Assembly: GCA_025602905.1 (NCBI GenBank) | Contig: JAHLKI010000012.1 | Span: 682,001 to 746,000 of the forward strand | DNA length: 64,000 nucleotides | Direction of reading: 5' to 3' | DNA from: Phlyctochytrium arcticum | Taxonomy: Eukaryota; Chytridiomycota; Chytridiomycetes; Chytridiales; Chytridiaceae | Part shown: positions 1 to 11,280 of the stretch, piece by piece | Layout: each line of letters starts with the position of its first letter | Position numbering within the stretch: position 1 is the stretch's first letter | Notes under the pieces: generated by a model | The model's input: only the letters and a program-made list of their open reading frames with translations | Database searches by the model: none | Told to the model about the DNA's origin: nothing | Position numbers and translations under genes: made by a program

Positions 1-2640
1 ATCATATGAAGGGAAAAATGCAAGACCACATATGAGCAGCAAACGAAACCAAAAGGTATATAAGTGGAGAGCCGTCCAGCAAAACTTTGATACAGATTAC
101 ATTTGGGGAATGACCCCATCCACAGGAGGGCCAAAGCAAAATTTTAAGCCAGTAGAGGAAGTAGTGTATGGACAGATCCGGCGGAATTTACAGATGAATT
201 GATAGGTTGTCTTCGCGGGTGTCGACACATTAGCGAAAATAAAAGGAAAATGAAAAAGGTAGGGCGGAATTGTAAGCCATCAGCGGGCAGCCAAATGGGT
301 TGGCAGACAAAAAAAATTTACTGTCATCTGGGAAATGCATTCGAGGACAACTTCCGATCAACAGTCAGAATCAAGGGAGAGCCCGAATACAGTAAGAACT
401 GAAAGGATCAGAAGGAAGCAGGTCAACAGACCGATGTGACAGACTTTCCACACGAAATGAAGTATTCATCCCGAGCGCGGATCCTCAAAAGGATAGGGAC
501 AGAGGGACAGGAAGAGTGGAAACAAAGTAATAAGTGGCATCCCAAAAGAGAAAGATGTGCAATCTGCCAGACACAAATTAAATGGTAAAGATTGGTAAGA
601 CTGGATGGCTGCAGGAAACGCATCATGCAGCATTGCAGCAGAATAGGATACCCCAAAACAGATAACCGTGGCACTTTGGCGCCTGCAACAGAGCTTGAGA
701 AAAATTCGCATTTGAACTTCAGAACCTGGACAGATTTCGCCAAATTCTCCTGATGGAGAGAAGAAAGTACGATTAATCAATGAGGTCAAGGGGGTTGAGG
801 ACAGATCACGCAGAAAGACAGGAGAGCCCAGGACAGGAGACCAAATTGTACATAAGTCAGCAGAGTAAGTATGAACAGACCCGCCAAACTTTTTGTAAAA
901 CTGAAGTTGAGTGTCTGGACACATAATGGAAAAGGAAAGCAAGGGTGGAATGAAGTGATCTGCGGACAACCAAATGGGTTAAATCCTGTATGAAAGAGGC
1001 TGATAACTGATCTGCCAGACTTTTTCCATACGTCGAATCAAGTGGCCGACGGCCAACATGGGTAAAAGGCTGGGATGGCAACGTTTATAGAGAAAATATA
1101 TCATTTTGTACAGCACTGGCAGGCCCCGCTGGCGATGAATTTGCTATAATTCGTAAGATAGTGCAATTTGCAAGGACCACAACATGCGTCCAATTGGTGC
1201 ATTGGTCAGCCAGAATCACAGTAGTTCCCGAAACGGAAGGAAAGCATAAGAAGAAGGAAGCCAACAGACAGTACGGACAGATCAGTCAAACTCTCCAGAC
1301 AAAATGAAACTATTGTCGTCCGGACTCGTCCCGAATAAAGCACAAAGGTACTGTAGAGAGTATGGACAGAAAACGCCAAAGAACAGCCCAGGCAACTCTA
1401 ATAATTGAGAAGAATAGTAAACCAAATGAATTAACTGAGAGATCACGTAGAAACGGGGACCACTGAATTCAAATCAAGCTTTTCAAACAAAGTATGGACA
1501 GATCTGCCGGACTTAACAGACCAAGGCAAGTATTGTCATCCTGTGTGCAGCAAGAACGGAACATCCATACCAATCAAGTAAGAGCATGAAAATATCAGCA
1601 GAAAGAACATGGCGAGGCAGAACATATCGGCATAGAAGAGGAAAAAAGGAAGAGTAAGGCAAAGTCAGAGAAGCAATAGATCAAGCCTAGCGTACTATTG
1701 AAAACCAGCGGAACAGGATGATTTGCAGACAGAACGGTATTGTAAGTTTGTTCAGAATTGCCAGACCTTGCAAGCAAAAGAATTTGCCACAATCTGCAAG
1801 ATAGTCGTCAGCTGAACAAAGTAAACAGGTAGAGAGCCCGGGCATCCCAAATAAAGAAAATATGTAGAGCCCATAGTCATAAAACCCAAAAGCACGGCTC
1901 CGGAAAAGAAGGGCTTGGTGGGAATAAAGCGACAATAGCCATTCTCTATAATCTGTCAATGAGGTCACTGGCAGATCTAGCAGAAATAGGGACCATTGGA
2001 TCAGAATGAAGCTATATACTGAGCTAATAGACGAAGTATGGACACGTCTGCCTGACCTAACAGACCAATCCAATGGTAGTATTGTTGTCCCGAGTGCAGC
2101 AAGAGCGGAACTGAACATCTACACAGATGAAGGTGAGGACCTGAAATCATCAGCAGTAAGATCATGGCAAGACAGGACATATCAGAACGGAACAGGAAAC
2201 AACGGGAAGCGTTCAAGCGTGGGAGTAAAGCAAGGTCGGAAAGAAAGGCAGATCCAACCCTAGCCTACCTCGAAAACTGGCAGGACATGGATGTAGTAAT
2301 TTGTAGACAGAAGGATGGGAAAAATCTGGGAATAGGCTCGTTGGAAAGACAGGAAGCAAGAGTACCTGCGGAAAAATCTGCATCAAATTTGAAAGGAAGG
2401 GAAAGGACAGACAGAGTTTGAAAGACAGACCCAAGAGGGGCCGGACTAAGAAGACAGGACAGGTCACGTGGACCGACCGGCCCCAGACCCGGAACTGAAC
2501 TACTCTTTTCTGAATTAGAAATTTGAGAGGCAACGGCAGAATCCAACCGATAGAGATAGAGAGATAGAAAGAGGTGTAGAGACCGATTAGTTCGAGAGCA
2601 TTTGATAGCCTGATCTTTGGATTGAGTCAGCTGGAGACGG
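1..2640. repeat. Purine-rich degenerate repeat region
   Basis: No convincing gene is visible; open frames on both strands are short and low in complexity. The plus strand is strongly purine-biased, with recurring words such as GACAGA, GGACAG and GGAAAGG. Phrases around 2,290-2,430 recur as reverse complement near 33,950-34,010, so this looks like an old, heavily mutated member of a dispersed repeat family. Its class cannot be told from what remains. Confidence 0.5.
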
Positions 2641-2715
2641 AGATAAAGAGAGAAATTTAAGAATAAGAAAAGTTGACATGTATAATAGCTAGAAGAAAGA
2701 AAATCACATATATAA

Positions 2716-3081
2716 TAGCTAGAAGAAAGACAATCACAGCCAGACTTTTCGGGTGAGAAAAAGATAGAGAGGTAGAAGTTGAGGTAACGTGAGTCGTGGT
2801 CAACCGCGCACAAAGGTCCAGAAGACGGAAATGGGTGTAGCTAGAAGAAAGACAATCACAGCCAGACTTTTCGGGTGAGAAAAAGATAGAGAGGTAGAAG
2901 TTGAGGTAACGTGAGTCGTGGTCAACCGCGCACAAAGGTCCAGAAGACGGAAATGGGTGTAGCTAGAAGAAAGACAATCACAGCCAGACTTTTCGGGTGA
3001 GAAAAAGATAGAGAGGTAGAAGTTGAGGTAACGTGAGTCGTGGTCAACCGCGCACAAAGGTCCAGAAGACGGAAATGGGTG
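2716..3081. repeat. 122-bp tandem repeat, three copies
   Basis: Three near-identical units start at 2716, 2838 and 2960, each beginning TAGCTAGAAGAAAGACAATC and ending near GAAATGGGTG. The constant 122-bp spacing and near-identity point to recent duplication. A short related piece (about 2688-2715) precedes the first copy. The open frames here are products of the repeat. Confidence 0.95.
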
Positions 3082-3099
3082 CAAAGCTGTGAGGAAGAC

Positions 3100-3240
3100 A
3101 TTGAAGTAGAGGTATTGGGGTAGAGGTAAAGGTAAAGGTAAAGGTAGAGGCAGAGGCAGAGGCAGAGGCAGAGGCAGAGGCAGAGGCAGAGGTAGAGGTA
3201 GAGGTAGAGAGAGGTATTGGGGTAGAGGTAAAGGTATTGG
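3100..3240. repeat. GGTAGA/GGCAGA hexanucleotide microsatellite
   Basis: This tract consists of GGTAGA, GGTAAA and GGCAGA units with some GGTATTGG interruptions. It abuts the left end of the DIRS element. A short stretch of the same repeat (AAGGTAGAGGTAGA, about 8776-8790) lies just past the right end, which suggests the element landed inside the microsatellite. Confidence 0.9.
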
Positions 3241-3383
3241 ACTGATGGTGAAGTAATGTAACCATTAAGTAATAATCCCAAGGAGGAAAGTGCTGGATAA
3301 GCTGTCTTCATTTCTTTACTCGAGCACGTGACAACGTCATATATACATGATTTTTCTGCTACTGCCTACTCTTTACTCTTTTG
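3239..3383. repeat. DIRS left terminal repeat
   Basis: Bases 3286-3383 match the reverse complement of 8662-8764 almost perfectly, sharing the word ACTCGAGCACGTGACA. The outer 58 bases (3239-3296) match the reverse complement of 3491-3548 with about one mismatch. Confidence 0.9.
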
Positions 3384-3490
3384 TCTGTGAGAGCGATAGC
3401 CATATATAGTACTAGTCTAGTCCATTATCCACGGTCGGCATAAGGAAAGTGCTGGTCTTGAAAACGCGTTGGGTTGGGTGGGAGGCCTAT

Positions 3491-3575
3491 CCAGCACTTT
3501 CCTCCTCGGGATTATTACTTAATGGTTACATTACTTCACCATCAGTCCAAAATCCCTACGTTCGGAAAGTGCTGT
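3491..3575. repeat. DIRS internal complementary region
   Basis: The first half (3491-3548) is complementary to the outer left end at 3239-3296. The second half (about 3552-3575, containing ACGTTCGGAAAGTGCTG) resembles the complement of the outer right end near 8752-8772. In DIRS elements such a region joins the two extremities during circle formation. Confidence 0.8.
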
Positions 3576-3580
3576 CTTTG

Positions 3581-4650
3581 TCAACCGGCCGTGGATCCTT
3601 GATCTGATGTGTTTGCCGTGTCCTCCCCACTTGAATCCTTTGATGATGCAGACTTGTTCGCGTCCGAGATGTTGTAGAATTTCTGGGCCGTCTTGTCATT
3701 CAGCCATCGGCCGTCCGTAATGACCTTCCAGTTCATGCCTGCCTTTCGTTGTGACTGCATGGGCAATTGAGTGCGGCTTGTAAACTTTGGTGTCAATTCC
3801 CGCTTGTTCCATGACGTAAGCGACCCATTTGGAAATTGTGGCGGCGGCAGGATTAACTGACTTGGCCGTGGTCAAAAGCAAATACTGTATGTTTTGTCCG
3901 GGGTTCTCCTTGCATCTTGCTTGGCCCGAATCAGTTCCAAGACATAACCTATGTCCAAGTCTTGATCCTGAATCAATCGAGGAATCTTAATCTCCCTGTA
4001 ATCGCCGTCCACAAAGGCGGTAGCCTTGCCCTTGCCCCATTCCTTTGGTCGGTAGACCGAGAGTATGACCATGTCCTTTTCGATCTTTGTGTGCGGGCGT
4101 ACACTGCCTTTTCGAGGTGATTCAATCTACACTTCTTTGTCAGCATTGCTAATGTACTGAACTTTCGCAACAGGTTCAATTCATCCAGGTCTGCTGACTT
4201 TGTTGTTTGCAGATATCTCCATAGTATGGCTGGGTTCCAAATCTGGTCATATCTCTTCTTCTTTCCCGGTCGTTCGCGTTGTACACCACGTATGAGCTTT
4301 TGAGCCAAATGATTTTCCGTGAAGTCAGGTCGGACCGTTTGAGTAATGGCGGAGCGGTACTGGGCAATGATCGCTGGGCTAGCTCCTTCGTCAGCAACGT
4401 CTGCCAAGAAATTCATGATGTCTGAATCGGTCGGTCGAACGGGATCGGTCTCCCGAGTAGTACACCAGCGTTCAAATTTCCTCCACCTTGTGGCAATAGC
4501 CCGTTCTGTCGATGGTGCATTTGCTTCTCGGATAAGTCGCTTAGCGTTGTCCTGAAGCTTTCCGTTTGTGGTCGCTTGCCACCTGTATTCCAAGCGACTG
4601 CTAATTGCCAATGAGGTCCGTGGCCCGTTGTGCGTACTCCGCTTTGGTAG
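3581..4650 (-). pseudogene. DIRS tyrosine recombinase, frameshifted
   Basis: The N-terminal SAM-like part (around TERAIATRWRKFERWC) lies in the frame ending at 3973. The catalytic part is split over at least three other frames (4072-3872, 3881-3696 and 3796-3581). A candidate catalytic tyrosine remains in QKFYNIS near 3670. The HxxR box reads PHSIAHAV near 3770, so the conserved arginine is missing. In the intact family this enzyme integrates the circular DNA copy. This copy should not be functional. Confidence 0.78.
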
Positions 4651-6859
4651 AGGAATGTGTTCTTCTGGTTCGGAATTGGAATTGGACTGCGTTTGGACAT
4701 TGCCAACAACATTGGAAACGCCACCATTGACGGCCAGAAGGGAGTTATCAGAACACACTCTTCCGTCCTGTCTACCTGAATCTTTGCCAACACCCGCGGT
4801 TTTAATATCCAGGGTGGGTTTGCATACACGATCCCCTCCCACCGGATTGTGAATGCATCGACTGCATACGCTTCGGGATCCTTTGCGTCCAGGGTGCAGT
4901 ACTTCGGAATTTGTTTGCTCCGGTTTGTCCCTGTTGCAAACAATTCGATCTCAATGTTCAAATTCCACCGTCTCAAGATTTCTGCCAATATCATTGGATT
5001 GAGTTGCCAATCGGTTCTGTCCACCGTTTGCCTGGAGTCTAGATCCGCTAAAACGTTCTCCTCCCCTGGTATGTGCTCTGCATGCCATTTCACGCCCATC
5101 CGTTGATACTTCTTCAGCAGGTTCTCGATGACCCGGGAGAGTTTCTCCGACTTGCCTCCCCCTTTGTTCAAATAATACATTGTTGGTGTATTGTCCGTCC
5201 GATGTAACACAGTTTTCCCGGTAAAGTTGAAGTTGCGGTTTTCCAATAACTGTACTGTTCGAACTTGTGCTATTGCTTCTAGCACATTGTTAGAGACGAT
5301 CTTCCCCAACTGTCTGTGCCTTATTGCCGTTGCTATCTTTTTCGTTGGGATTTCTGGTAGGAACATCTGGATCAGTTCTGGCAACCATTGCTCCTGGACT
5401 CGAATCGTTCGATCTTGTACTGGACAGAACGCGTTTCCTCCCCAACCAAAATTGGGTGACGCGTCCGCAAGAACGACCAAATCGGCTCGTGGTGGCGTTA
5501 GAGCTGTTCCTGTCCACTGGTTCAAGTTTTGAGCCAAGGTCATCATCGCATTCCTCGTCTCCGCTGGTAAGAAGCAAATGCTTGTTCCCCATTGGAACGT
5601 CGGCTTTTGCACGGCTGTTCTCAGTTCCTGAACCAATGGTTGTGCATACGTGTTGGCGATGCGCACCCCTGGTACTATCGCTTCTATCACCCCCGCAACA
5701 TGCGCGCGCGACCACCTTTGCTGGGGCACTCTGCCTGCGTGCTAAGGCCTTGATTGTGCGAGCTACCCGCTGCTGTCTGTCCTTCGGCAATCTCATCTCC
5801 TGGCGGGCCAGATCCCAAATCCAACCCACATAACGGATCTCCTGTCTTGGTACCCCGTTTATCACATCGTCGATCCACGAGGTGGTTGGGTGGCCATTGT
5901 ACCTTGCTATCTTCAAGGGCTCCTTCACGACCATCGTGTATAGGCCCGGTGCCGGTGACTGCCCAAACATTACCGTCTTCACCCGCGTACGCGTGGAGAA
6001 TAAATTGGTTGTGTTCCCTCCGGTGTAGACCAATCAGAATGAACGCGTCCGCCATGTCGGTTCCCGAGGCATAGCGGTTGGTCGCCATAAAGGCCTTCGT
6101 CGATTCTAGGTTCTCCATCTTGAAGTGCACCTTGTGCATTTGTGCATTCACCCCTCGGTAATCGCCTATTTGGCGCCACTTGTCGCGACTCTCTTGATAA
6201 TCCATAAACGTCGGCGACACAATACAATGGTACGGTGGACAACCATTCACGAACTCGTGCGTGCAATCCTCCATCGCCCCCTTGTTGACGAATTCTTGCA
6301 TCTTTTCCAACAAGATTGCTTTTTCCTTTTCCAACTGAACGATCGGGCGCAACCCTTTTGGATCTTGTTGGGGCGACGCGGTCCATTGGCATCTGAACCC
6401 GTCCCGCACAATCTCCACCACTGTTTTGTTTACTCCCATTGTTTGCCAATTGTCTGCAAATTGCATCAGCCGGCCCCCCGGCTTGATGTGTTTTTGCGGA
6501 TGTGGAAACAGCGTTTCGTACCAATACTCTCGCTCCGCAGTTTCCTTCGACTTGATCTCTTGGAGTACTCCCTTCCACCATTCCAATTCGCCGGCCTCCT
6601 TCCACCACTCGTGCCTTGGTGGGCTTGACGGGGTGTGGGGCTCTTCCAGTTTCTGTGAGGGGGGTAGACTGCACCATCCTTGGTCCAGGTGCGGTTTGGC
6701 TACCCAATTTGCCCACGTCTCCGACCATTTGGCAATCTTGTCCGGAGAGCTCAGAAGGCTGCCCCCGCGACTTACTGGTGGTTGTTCTGGGGTCTGGGTT
6801 TGTACTGGCCGCGACCCCTGCCCCGGCTGTTGAAGCTCTGTTGACCTCTTCCTTGCCAC
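4413..6859 (-). pseudogene. DIRS reverse transcriptase-RNase H-methyltransferase-like region, frameshifted
   Basis: The RT begins in the frame open from 6859 (around TDMADAFILIGLH). The catalytic WIDD box (after TTS, near 5870) sits in another frame, open from 6033. RNase H residues (DASPNFGWGG, HRTDNTP, DLDSR) and the methyltransferase-like IELFATGTNR...YANPPW region are in a third frame, open from 5729. Two frameshifts, near 5975 and 5715, therefore separate the parts. The 5' end overlaps the gag-like ORF by about 90 bases in another frame, as is common in DIRS elements. Confidence 0.82.
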
Positions 6860-8091
6860 GGTGCATTGAATGGTGGGCGGGGTGAGTAGTTCGGGTTGTA
6901 TGGCCTGCTCCGGCCACCTCGAAAGTGGTGTCCGTTCCCCCGGCTGGCGCAGCCTCGGCCAGCCGGGCTGTGAGTAACCCGTCGCTCATCTCGGGCTGTG
7001 TTTGATTTGCGATACGGGTTTACGATAGTAAAGGCCAGCTCCATGTTTTCACCGAAGACGGTGTTCTCAGCATGGGCACCTAAGACGTACTCTTTCTCAA
7101 AGTTGGCAATCACTCCCTTGGAGGCTCCAGCAACCTTTAGCATCTCCTTCTGAATTTCGCGGTTCGTTGTGGCTAGGTTATGTGCTGCTAACAAAAACGT
7201 ATTTTGCAGCGTCTCATGGAGTTGTCTCAACCAAATTTCACGCTCCTGAGCCGTCTTCGCGTCAATCGCATTTGCACACAGCGTTTTGGCTGTTGCCAAA
7301 CGTTTCAAATCGCCTACGTTTTGCTTCATTTCCTCATGTCTGGCGGCACGTATTTTTCGGGCATCGTGTATCTCCGACGGTGTTGCTTGGACTGCCCCCA
7401 AGATATAATTCTCGGTTGTGTCAGCTTTCTGGCCCGAGAAACCCACAGACTTGATCATTTCCGGTACTAGGATAGACTGTCGCAGATTCTTTTCGCGTTC
7501 AGCGGTCAGCTTGACGTCGAATATGCCTTGTTTTGCCAGTTCAATCAGCCAATTGCTGGGGATCAACTTTGTGTTTCGCGATAGTTTGGGGATGACATCG
7601 TCTTGATTGTCACTGCCCGCACCACTTGCTATTTCGTCCTCCTGCTTGTCACCAGCGTGACTGGTCCCTCTGTTGTTTCTCTCGTCAACACGAGGCTTTT
7701 TGGCAGGTCGTTCATAATTCGGCAGAGGTTCCCCCAATTTGTACCTCACACGAGTCGTATTGTTCTTCAGCCAATCATCCTTCCCAGCGCGGATATTGAC
7801 TTTCTCATGTCTCAGATCCGAGACCGGCACGATAACCGCGGCTCGTTTGCCTGATAATAACTTGACCCTTTCAACAGGGTTCAAAGCATCTGGGTCACCG
7901 CTTGCAGATTTCAACAATGAAGTCAACTGTTGCAATTGTGATCTGCCCTCATCAATGTTCATTTGTAGCGCCTGGAGCTGCTGTTGCTTCATTCGCACAC
8001 GCTCCCGGTGCATACGTTCTTGTTCTTGTTCGGCCAGTTGGATTTGATCATCGAGGTCCTCTTCCTGTTGCACATCACTTCCCTCATACAT
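6772..8091 (-). CDS. DIRS gag-like protein (439 aa)
   Basis: An intact frame from ATG at 8091. Residues 10-60 form a glutamine- and glutamate-rich coiled coil (QLAEQEQERMHRERVR). The C-terminal 70 residues are rich in arginine, glycine and proline (GRGQQSFNSRGRGRG), as expected for a nucleic-acid-binding capsid-like protein. No CCHC knuckle is visible. Its place upstream of RT, overlapping it in another frame, supports the gag role. It is the only DIRS gene here without a frameshift. Confidence 0.72.
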   Translation of the reverse strand: MYEGSDVQQEEDLDDQIQLAEQEQERMHRERVRMKQQQLQALQMNIDEGRSQLQQLTSLLKSASGDPDALNPVERVKLLSGKRAAVIVPVSDLRHEKVNIRAGKDDWLKNNTTRVRYKLGEPLPNYERPAKKPRVDERNNRGTSHAGDKQEDEIASGAGSDNQDDVIPKLSRNTKLIPSNWLIELAKQGIFDVKLTAEREKNLRQSILVPEMIKSVGFSGQKADTTENYILGAVQATPSEIHDARKIRAARHEEMKQNVGDLKRLATAKTLCANAIDAKTAQEREIWLRQLHETLQNTFLLAAHNLATTNREIQKEMLKVAGASKGVIANFEKEYVLGAHAENTVFGENMELAFTIVNPYRKSNTARDERRVTHSPAGRGCASRGNGHHFRGGRSRPYNPNYSPRPPFNAPWQGRGQQSFNSRGRGRGQYKPRPQNNHQ

Positions 8092-8661
8092 TTCTGAATG
8101 TTAAATCATGGTGAGTGAACTTGTGTTTGACAACAGTTTGCTTCACCCCCTACCAGTATATTTTTAAATTATTATCATCTTCGGGCTCCACAGTGACAGT
8201 GCACTCGTCGACGACCCGTTCTAATATACTACTATCTATAAACTATTCTCTACTGTCCTCGGTTTCCTCCACCGCCAAGGCCCGAAGAAACTCGAGGTAC
8301 ATATATTCTACTCTATTTCCGCAACCAACCAAGCGGGTCCAAAGAAATAGAGCATTCGGCACCTTTCCCCTTCTTGCACCCCGGTGGATCGCGATAAGGG
8401 TTCAGGAAGACGAGGGCCCGCATCTGCGGTGATTGGGTAGTACTCTGCTTCCCGCACCTCTCCTCTTGTTTATGGTTTGTGGGTGAATACCCATTGCCGT
8501 AGATAACCATTAAGGGGTGACGATCAGTAGTGTCTGTCCTAGCTATCTGGTCGTTTCTCACCTTGTTCTTTGTCCGGGTACTGTTCGGTGTTCCCGTTCT
8601 CTCCATCGTCTGAAGCCATTGTTGTTCACTGACTTGCTTTGATGATTCGCTGAGCTCGAGC

Positions 8662-8775
8662 AAAAAAAGAGTAAAGAGTAGGCAGTAGCAGAAAAATCAT
8701 GTATATATGACGCTGTCACGTGCTCGAGTAAAGAAATGAAGACAGCTTATCCAGAACTTTCCGAACGTACGGATT
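8662..8775. repeat. DIRS right terminal repeat
   Basis: This is the inverted partner of the left end. The match runs from the A-rich start at 8662 to about 8764. The outermost bases (CCGAACGTACGG) are echoed in the internal complementary region. Confidence 0.88.
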
Positions 8776-8980
8776 AAGGTAGAGGTAGATCTATCCTACT
8801 ACTAAACAATGTTGGTCGCGACATGACTCATCAGGTGGGTTGGCTGGCTGCCGTAATGAATTAATGTCCGGACAGGGCCAGCCTTCGGACACGCAGTATA
8901 TAAGGCAGAGCTCCCTGCGCTCCCCTACTCTTTATCACAAAATTATCACAAAACAATACACACACACAAAGACCTTTACT

Positions 8981-9397
8981 ATGGCTGTTGCGATTTGCTC
9001 TATTGAGCAGTTTCGGGACAGTGCAACTCTGTTTGATGCGGGCGATATGAATTGCGAGTGCAGAAGCTGCGGCGCATTCAGGTGGAAGGCCGAGAAGGCT
9101 TCAATCTGCTGCCATAACGGCAAAACCAAAGGTGATGATGTAGGCCATGTTTCTCCACATGCAGCTTTACAGCCGTTGTTTTCAGGAGCCACGAACGACT
9201 CTAAAGAGTTCCTCGCGCACATCCGAAAATACAACCAAGCCTTTGCGTTTACCAGCATGTCCAGCAATCTTGACTTGAACTTGGCGAGCGACCGGGATGG
9301 CATCTACACTTTCCGGGTCAATGGTGAGCTGTATGGCTCAATGACGAGCACGTTACAAACCAGGACATCGTACTTTGCAAGCGTGGTGGTGGCTTGA
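8981..9397 (+). pseudogene. Helitron polyprotein, N-terminal fragment
   Basis: The 138-residue frame from ATG 8981 has a CxxCGAxxWxxE...CC box (CRSCGAFRWKAE, then SICCHNGK), an RKYNQAFAFTS segment and a YTFRVNGELYGS segment. These match the conserved region at the start of Helitron Rep-helicase polyproteins. The frame stops at 9395, just before a Ty3 LTR at 9412. No Rep HUH motif or helicase follows, so this is a truncated remnant. A TATA-like TATATAAGG lies upstream at about 8898. Confidence 0.65.
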
Positions 9398-9411
9398 AGC
9401 GGATCAATGAA

Positions 9412-9706
9412 TGTGACAGCTTGGCGCTGTCAGGTGTAGTTCGGCCATCTGGAACTGCCCGAACCCCGCTAATCCTCAGCCTCACTGCGGACTTGAGTTA
9501 GGATACGTAGAACCGAAAGCGCACTCTTAGTAATAGTCATCTGTAATCAATAATTAGCCGAGACCGCATTGCGGAGTTTTGTACTAAGTTTAGCCAGTAG
9601 ATCTCTGTTTATTTTGTTATAAAAAGGGCCCCTATCCTCGCCCCAGTGTGGGAGGATAACCCGGACTTCAATACAGTTGTTCTCTCTGTCCCTGTTGCCT
9701 GTCAAA
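9412..9706 (+). repeat. 5' LTR of the Ty3 element
   Basis: It begins TGTGACAG and ends CTGTCAAA. A TATA-like TTATAAAAAGG sits near 9617. It differs from the 3' LTR by a few substitutions and lacks a duplication of about 19 bp (GAATACTGTCTGTCCCTG) present there. Confidence 0.93.
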
Positions 9707-9742
9707 TGGTAGCACCACCCAACTGATCCATCACCAACGTCC

Positions 9743-10159
9743 ATGCCCGCAACACCTCGCAACAAAGGCAAACAACCCGATCTCAGAGACATTTACCTCC
9801 GAAAACCCGCCCAGGCCTCTGCCACCAGCCCGGCTCCGGCTATCACCTAGGCCTCTGCCACCAGCCCGACTCCGGCTATCACCCAGGCCTCTGCCACCAC
9901 CCAGGCCTCTGTCACTGAAGAAGCCGTTCTGACCCAAGAACAACACTCCCAGACTGCACCCAACCTCCACAAAGACCACAGCTTTCAAGGCATCACCAGT
10001 ATCCGCATTCCAAACGAGCTCAAGCAGACCTTTGAAGATCACCTTGGCAAGCTCCAACGGCTTTACGAACTAGGCAGCGGCGGCGCTTCAATCACGCACT
10101 ACGACCTTCACGACCTCAAGATTACCGTTAAGGAATTTTACGCTCGCATACGTCTTTAA
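9743..10159 (+). pseudogene. Leader ORF of the Ty3 element with one stop
   Basis: A 138-codon frame from ATG 9743 to TAA 10157-10159, interrupted only by TAG at 9848-9850. The interruption falls in a 39-bp internal tandem repeat (about 9808-9920, encoding QASATSPAPAIT-like units). The next repeat unit has CAG where this one has TAG, which directly suggests a C-to-T change. I do not recognise the product; it may be an N-terminal part of gag. Confidence 0.55.
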
Positions 10160-10327
10160 CGATCTTCAATATTAACGACCGCGTTTGTGAACCCGATACG
10201 TGGTACCACCGGCTAGCTGCTGTCATCGTTTACGTACGATCCAGTTGTCGAAACCCGCCTCCGCCCCATTCTTATCCCTGTCACTCGACAAATAACCCAT
10301 AGTCAACTATCAAGCAAGTGAAACAGT

Positions 10328-11280
10328 ATGAACGTCCCACCTGAACAACAGCAATTGTTTGCCAACATCGCCGCATTAGAGCTTGCTGATGCCCAACGTG
10401 AATTATTTCAATTGCGAGTTGCCCAACTTGAAGCCCCAGTACTACCTAGACCCCAGACAGAACTATCCAAAGTAGTAGGCGCAAGACTAAAAACCTTTGC
10501 TGGAAACCATAACGTGCGCGATCTTTGTACTTATATCAAACGTATGGATGACTACTTCTTGGCGGCCCCTCAATTCAACCAGGTGGAACAGCTGCAAGTA
10601 GCGGTATTGTACTTAGAATCGTTCGCGGAAGATTGGTGGACGGCTCATACCTTGAACAACCCTTCAGGATCCGCCGACCGAATCACGACCTGGCAAGAAC
10701 TCCAAGTCGCCCTAGCGGAAGCGTTTGCCCCTGTCAACGCCAGCCGCGTTGCCAGAGATCGATTGGTAGCCGTACGTCAAACCGGTTCAGTACAGGACTA
10801 CGTCCATGTGTTCAACAATCTCTGTCTGGAAGTCCCCAATCTGAGCAAAGCGGAAAACATGTATACATTTACCTGAGGTCTCAAGTCACGAGTACAAGAA
10901 CAGCTTGCGTTGAACCCCGCCAGTACCCCGGATCTCAAATCGCTCATAGCCGTCGCTGACCACGTCGACCAGATCCAGTTCAAATATTGTAGTGCTGACA
11001 AACGTGGCGGGGACAAAAACTCCAACAAAGCCAACCGTCCCGCTCCGCACTTCCAGTTCAATGGCCCTACACCTATGGAGGTGGACAACATTACCAGCTG
11101 GCAGCCACGACTGCAACGTTTGACTGAAGAGGAATGAAAGGAGTTGCGTGCTCAAGGCGCATGCTTCAAATGTCGACGACCCGGCCACCTGGCGTTCAAC
11201 TGTCCCTCATGTCGACCCCAAGAAGGACCCCCACCAGGACCCCAACAGGGAAACGGCAGACAAACTTATTAGGACCCATG
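10328..11280 (+). pseudogene. Ty3 gag (capsid and nucleocapsid) with stops
   Basis: The capsid-like part starts at ATG 10328 and includes the typical FAEDWWTAH and VRQTGSVQDYVHVFNNL segments. A TGA at 10874-10876 falls where an arginine is expected before GLKSRVQEQL. A second TGA at 11135-11137 precedes KELRAQGACFKC. One CCHC zinc knuckle (CFKCRRPGHLAFNC, near 11161-11202) marks the nucleocapsid. Both stops are one transition from CGA. Confidence 0.85.

Larger units (their letters stand above)
3239..8775 (-). mobile_element. DIRS-type tyrosine-recombinase retrotransposon, decayed
   Basis: On the minus strand the order is gag-like ORF (8091-6772), RT/RNase H/methyltransferase-like region (6859-4413) and tyrosine recombinase (about 4650-3581), which is the DIRS arrangement. 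About 100 bp at the left end (3286-3383) is repeated inverted at the right end (8662-8764). An internal complementary region near 3491-3575 matches the outer edges of both ends, as expected for DIRS circular replication. I see no target duplication, also as expected. The pol and recombinase genes carry frameshifts, so this copy is very probably inactive. Confidence 0.88.

Noticed and set aside
3044..3311. Minus-strand ORFs with SAS/STS or LCL repeats
   Set aside because: These are translations of the hexanucleotide microsatellite.
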